From positions 1 to 8,063 of the forward strand of contig CANHQC010000080.1 in NCBI GenBank assembly GCA_947462695.1: a stretch of 8,063 bases of DNA, given 5' to 3'. Below, piece by piece: positions 6,548 to 8,063 of this stretch. A program made the translations under genes and the position numbers. The DNA comes from Flavobacteriales bacterium. GTDB taxonomy: Bacteria; Bacteroidota; Bacteroidia; Flavobacteriales_D; Crocinitomicaceae. The notes beneath the pieces are model-generated. The model had not been told where the DNA came from and did not search any database. It was given only the letters and a program-made list of their open reading frames with translations. Each line of letters opens with the position of its first letter. Within the stretch, counting starts at the first letter, position 1.

Positions 6548-7369
6548 TTACCCGAACATTGCGCCGAATTGTCCTCCGCTGTGTGTAGTTTCATGTTCCA
6601 TTGTGAGCAGTGGTATGTGTAAGTCATTATTGGCCAAAGTCCGCACAAACGAATCGGTGAAAATGTGAATGTGTTGTTGGTAATACGTTGCAGCAATCAT
6701 GTCTACCTCTAATTCCTTGCTTAACTTGAAAATATTTTCGACGAAATGCTTACCATCTACCATTTCAATTCGGTGCTTGACCCCATGTGCGTTGAGGTAA
6801 CTTCGACAGATTAGAATATTTCGGTCACTTTTCGCCTTGAATGTACTGTCTTTTTGTGTCGCCGCAACCAATATGATTTCAGCATCAAATAGTTTGCCTA
6901 AAGAAGCGGCCATCCTTAAAATTTGCGTACTTTCTCTTTCGGTATCGATCGTTAATATGATTCGATTAATTGCATTAAAGCTCGTTTCCTCTTGCACAAT
7001 GATAAACGGTGTGTGGCTGTTTTCAACGATTTGGAAGGCGTAGCTGTTAAACAATTTGCTTATTCCCGATTTTCCATGCGTACCTAAGACAATTAACGAG
7101 GCATGGGTAACTTTCGCAACTTGTCCAATACTGGCAGCAATTTTACCAATTACCACTTTCGTACTGTACTTCACGTTGGATGGAATGTATTCATCTGCAA
7201 ATAAACCCAGTTTAACTCCTTCTGACATCATTTCTTGATCGTCAGAAACCACATGCAAAAGCATGACTTCATCTACGGGTTCTTGAATCAAACCTACCGC
7301 AAATTTAATGGCACTAACAGAGGCGGGTGTAAAATCGACGGGGACTAGAAATAACTTTGGTTTGTTCAT
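6548..7369 (-). CDS. Universal stress protein, tandem UspA domains (paralogue 2)
   Basis: Cytoplasmic tandem universal stress protein of 273 residues, clearly paralogous to the protein at 4876-5691 over its whole length. Domain 1 opens FLVPVDFTPASVSAIKFA with VMLLHVVSDD. It has GTHG (96-99), but the expected later GS reads N108-S109, with the same 8-residue spacer, so its ATP loop is more degraded than the paralogue's. The best conserved block between the two is the domain junction: VQEET, AINRI, then TID-ERES and FDAEIIL (about 125-168). Domain 2 lacks GxxG but shares KHF-EN (207-212) and VDMIAATYYQ. The C-terminal tail, THSGGQFGAMFG, echoes the paralogue's GHSGQ. A promoter box (TACCTTTG) lies 26 nt before the ATG. 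The order Usp, msrA, Usp suggests duplication of an ancestral Usp gene with msrA between the copies (inference). Its stop directly abuts the msrA stop. Confidence 0.9.
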   Translation of the reverse strand: MNKPKLFLVPVDFTPASVSAIKFAVGLIQEPVDEVMLLHVVSDDQEMMSEGVKLGLFADEYIPSNVKYSTKVVIGKIAASIGQVAKVTHASLIVLGTHGKSGISKLFNSYAFQIVENSHTPFIIVQEETSFNAINRIILTIDTERESTQILRMAASLGKLFDAEIILVAATQKDSTFKAKSDRNILICRSYLNAHGVKHRIEMVDGKHFVENIFKLSKELEVDMIAATYYQQHIHIFTDSFVRTLANNDLHIPLLTMEHETTHSGGQFGAMFG

Positions 7370-7394
7370 TTTTTAGTGTTTTTTTGATTCACTT

Positions 7395-7402
7395 CAAAGG
7401 TA
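7395..7402 (-). promoter_or_regulatory. Bacteroidota-type -7 promoter box for the Usp gene
   Basis: On the minus strand this reads TACCTTTG, a perfect match to the Bacteroidota -7 consensus TAnnTTTG. A TGTG sits 19 nt upstream, one base off a TTTG-like -33 element. The box ends 25 nt before the Usp start codon at 7369, giving a short leader. Position and match support it; no transcription data were available. Confidence 0.5.
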
Positions 7403-7448
7403 CCCATGAGTCAGATTAAAACACATGTAATCAATCAGTTAATTAAAC

Positions 7449-7489
7449 GATTTACGTCAATCTTAAAGCTGATTTAGGTCATATTTTAA
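7449..7489. promoter_or_regulatory. Paired direct repeats, possible regulator binding site
   Basis: GATTTACGTCA (7449-7459) and GATTTAGGTCA (7471-7481) match at 10 of 11 positions and repeat with a 22-bp period, about two helical turns. Both are followed by a similar AT-rich tail ending in TTAA. They lie between two divergent genes, upstream of the Usp promoter box, where an activator or repressor might bind. A binding role is inference. Confidence 0.35.
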
Positions 7490-7541
7490 GGGTTGAATTC
7501 ACTAGCTACCTTTTCAGGTAAGTCAATTACTGCACAATTCG

Positions 7542-7549
7542 TATTTTAG
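7542..7549 (+). promoter_or_regulatory. Possible -7 box for the YfhO-like gene
   Basis: TATTTTAG matches the Bacteroidota -7 consensus TAnnTTTG at all but one fixed position and lies 42 nt before the ATG at 7592. No clear -33 TTG is found at the usual spacing, so the call is weak. Confidence 0.25.
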
Positions 7550-7591
7550 CGCAAATTTCCATTTGAGTAATGGACTCAATTTAATCAATTT

Positions 7592-8063
7592 ATGAAACTG
7601 GATTTCAAAAAAATGCTTCCACACCTCGTAGCTGTAGGTGTATTCGTCATTCTTGCTTCAGCTTATTTTTCTCCTGTTTTTAATGGATATCGATTGAAAC
7701 AAGGTGATATCACCCAATTCCGCGGTATGGAAAAAGAAATTGCGGATTACCGAATGATTAATGAGGATGAACCATTGTGGACAAATTCGATGTTTGGTGG
7801 TATGCCCGCATATCAGATTTCAGTCGATCATCCAGGTAACTGGATGTCATACATCGACCGATTTTTGCGTCTCGGATTACCCGGTCCTGTTGGAATTTTA
7901 TTCATGGCAATGCTCGGTTTCTACATTTTTGCACTTTGCATGCGAATAAATCCATGGTTAGGACTAATTGGCGCGGTTGCCTTTGGTTTTTCAACGATTA
8001 ATATTCTGTACATTGGTGCTGGTCACGTGACGAAAGTCAAAGCCATCACCTACATGGCACCAA
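7592..8063 (+). CDS. YfhO-family multi-spanning membrane protein, 3' end cut off by window
   Basis: The first 157 codons of a large integral membrane protein; the frame stays open to the window end. Full-length YfhO-like proteins of Bacteroidota are usually about 800 residues, so most of the gene is outside. Visible: a cytoplasmic start MKLDFKKMLPH, a first membrane helix (about 11-30, VAVGVFVILASAYFSPVF), then an extracytoplasmic loop with QGDITQFRGMEKEIADYR and EPLWTNSMFGGMPAYQIS (about 61-78), which is highly typical of the family. Hydrophobic helices follow at about 100-120 and 125-145, then GAGHVTKVKAITYMAP at the edge. Family members resemble GT-C-fold glycosyltransferases, and B. subtilis YfhO has been linked to glycosylation of lipoteichoic acid; the substrate in Bacteroidota is not known. 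ATG 7592 was chosen because it is the first in-frame start giving a proper N-terminal helix. It is divergent from the Usp gene, with a 222-nt shared upstream region. Confidence 0.85.
   Translation, partial: MKLDFKKMLPHLVAVGVFVILASAYFSPVFNGYRLKQGDITQFRGMEKEIADYRMINEDEPLWTNSMFGGMPAYQISVDHPGNWMSYIDRFLRLGLPGPVGILFMAMLGFYIFALCMRINPWLGLIGAVAFGFSTINILYIGAGHVTKVKAITYMAP

Noticed and set aside
7761..7949. Plus-strand open frame of 62 codons
   Set aside because: It is an alternative frame inside the YfhO-like gene, whose own frame (from 7592) carries family motifs.

Overview
The window looks like chromosomal DNA of a member of the Bacteroidota, most likely Flavobacteriales and perhaps Crocinitomicaceae-like. 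Reasons: a secreted protein with a type IX secretion (T9SS) type A C-terminal sorting domain; a promoter-like TAnnTTTG box; no convincing Shine-Dalgarno sites before most starts; AT-rich DNA; a YfhO-type membrane protein of the sort common in this phylum; and a sigma-54 response regulator whose architecture I recall from Flavobacteriia. The genus assignment is inference. No phage, transposase, CRISPR array, tRNA or rRNA is visible.

Layout. Nucleotides 1-3348 (+ strand) hold a compact run of three genes: the 3' part of an ABC-2 type transporter permease, a Ppx/GppA-family phosphatase starting 2 nt after it, and, after a 55-nt gap, a sigma-54-interacting response regulator with no DNA-binding domain. 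This run converges with a minus-strand gene (3353-4702) for a secreted TIGR03790-like protein with a T9SS sorting domain. Only 4 nt separate the two stop codons.

Next is a stress-related block at 4876-7369. Two paralogous tandem-domain universal stress proteins, both on the minus strand, flank a plus-strand gene for a predicted lipoprotein methionine sulfoxide reductase A. Upstream of msrA lies a 110-bp repeat-rich intergenic element (5751-5860) with 8-bp inverted ends, a 9-bp-stem hairpin and four imperfect 14-bp tandem units. The stop codons of msrA and the second Usp gene abut exactly.

Finally, a 222-nt divergent intergenic region (7370-7591) carries a good promoter -7 box for the second Usp gene and a pair of 11-bp direct repeats spaced 22 bp apart. 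It leads into the 5' end of a YfhO-family multi-spanning membrane protein that runs off the window.

How the genes may work together. The Usp-MsrA-Usp block suggests a stress-protection locus: cytoplasmic signalling or protective proteins plus cell-envelope repair of oxidised methionine. The permease, phosphatase and regulator probably share a transcript, but their functional link is unknown. No stretch over 300 nt lacks a gene. The 173-nt gap at 4703-4875 shows nothing I can support. I see no wholly new system. The most unusual points are the regulator without an HTH domain and with a GAFTSA loop, the shared one-residue-short nucleotide loop in both Usp proteins, and the repeat element.
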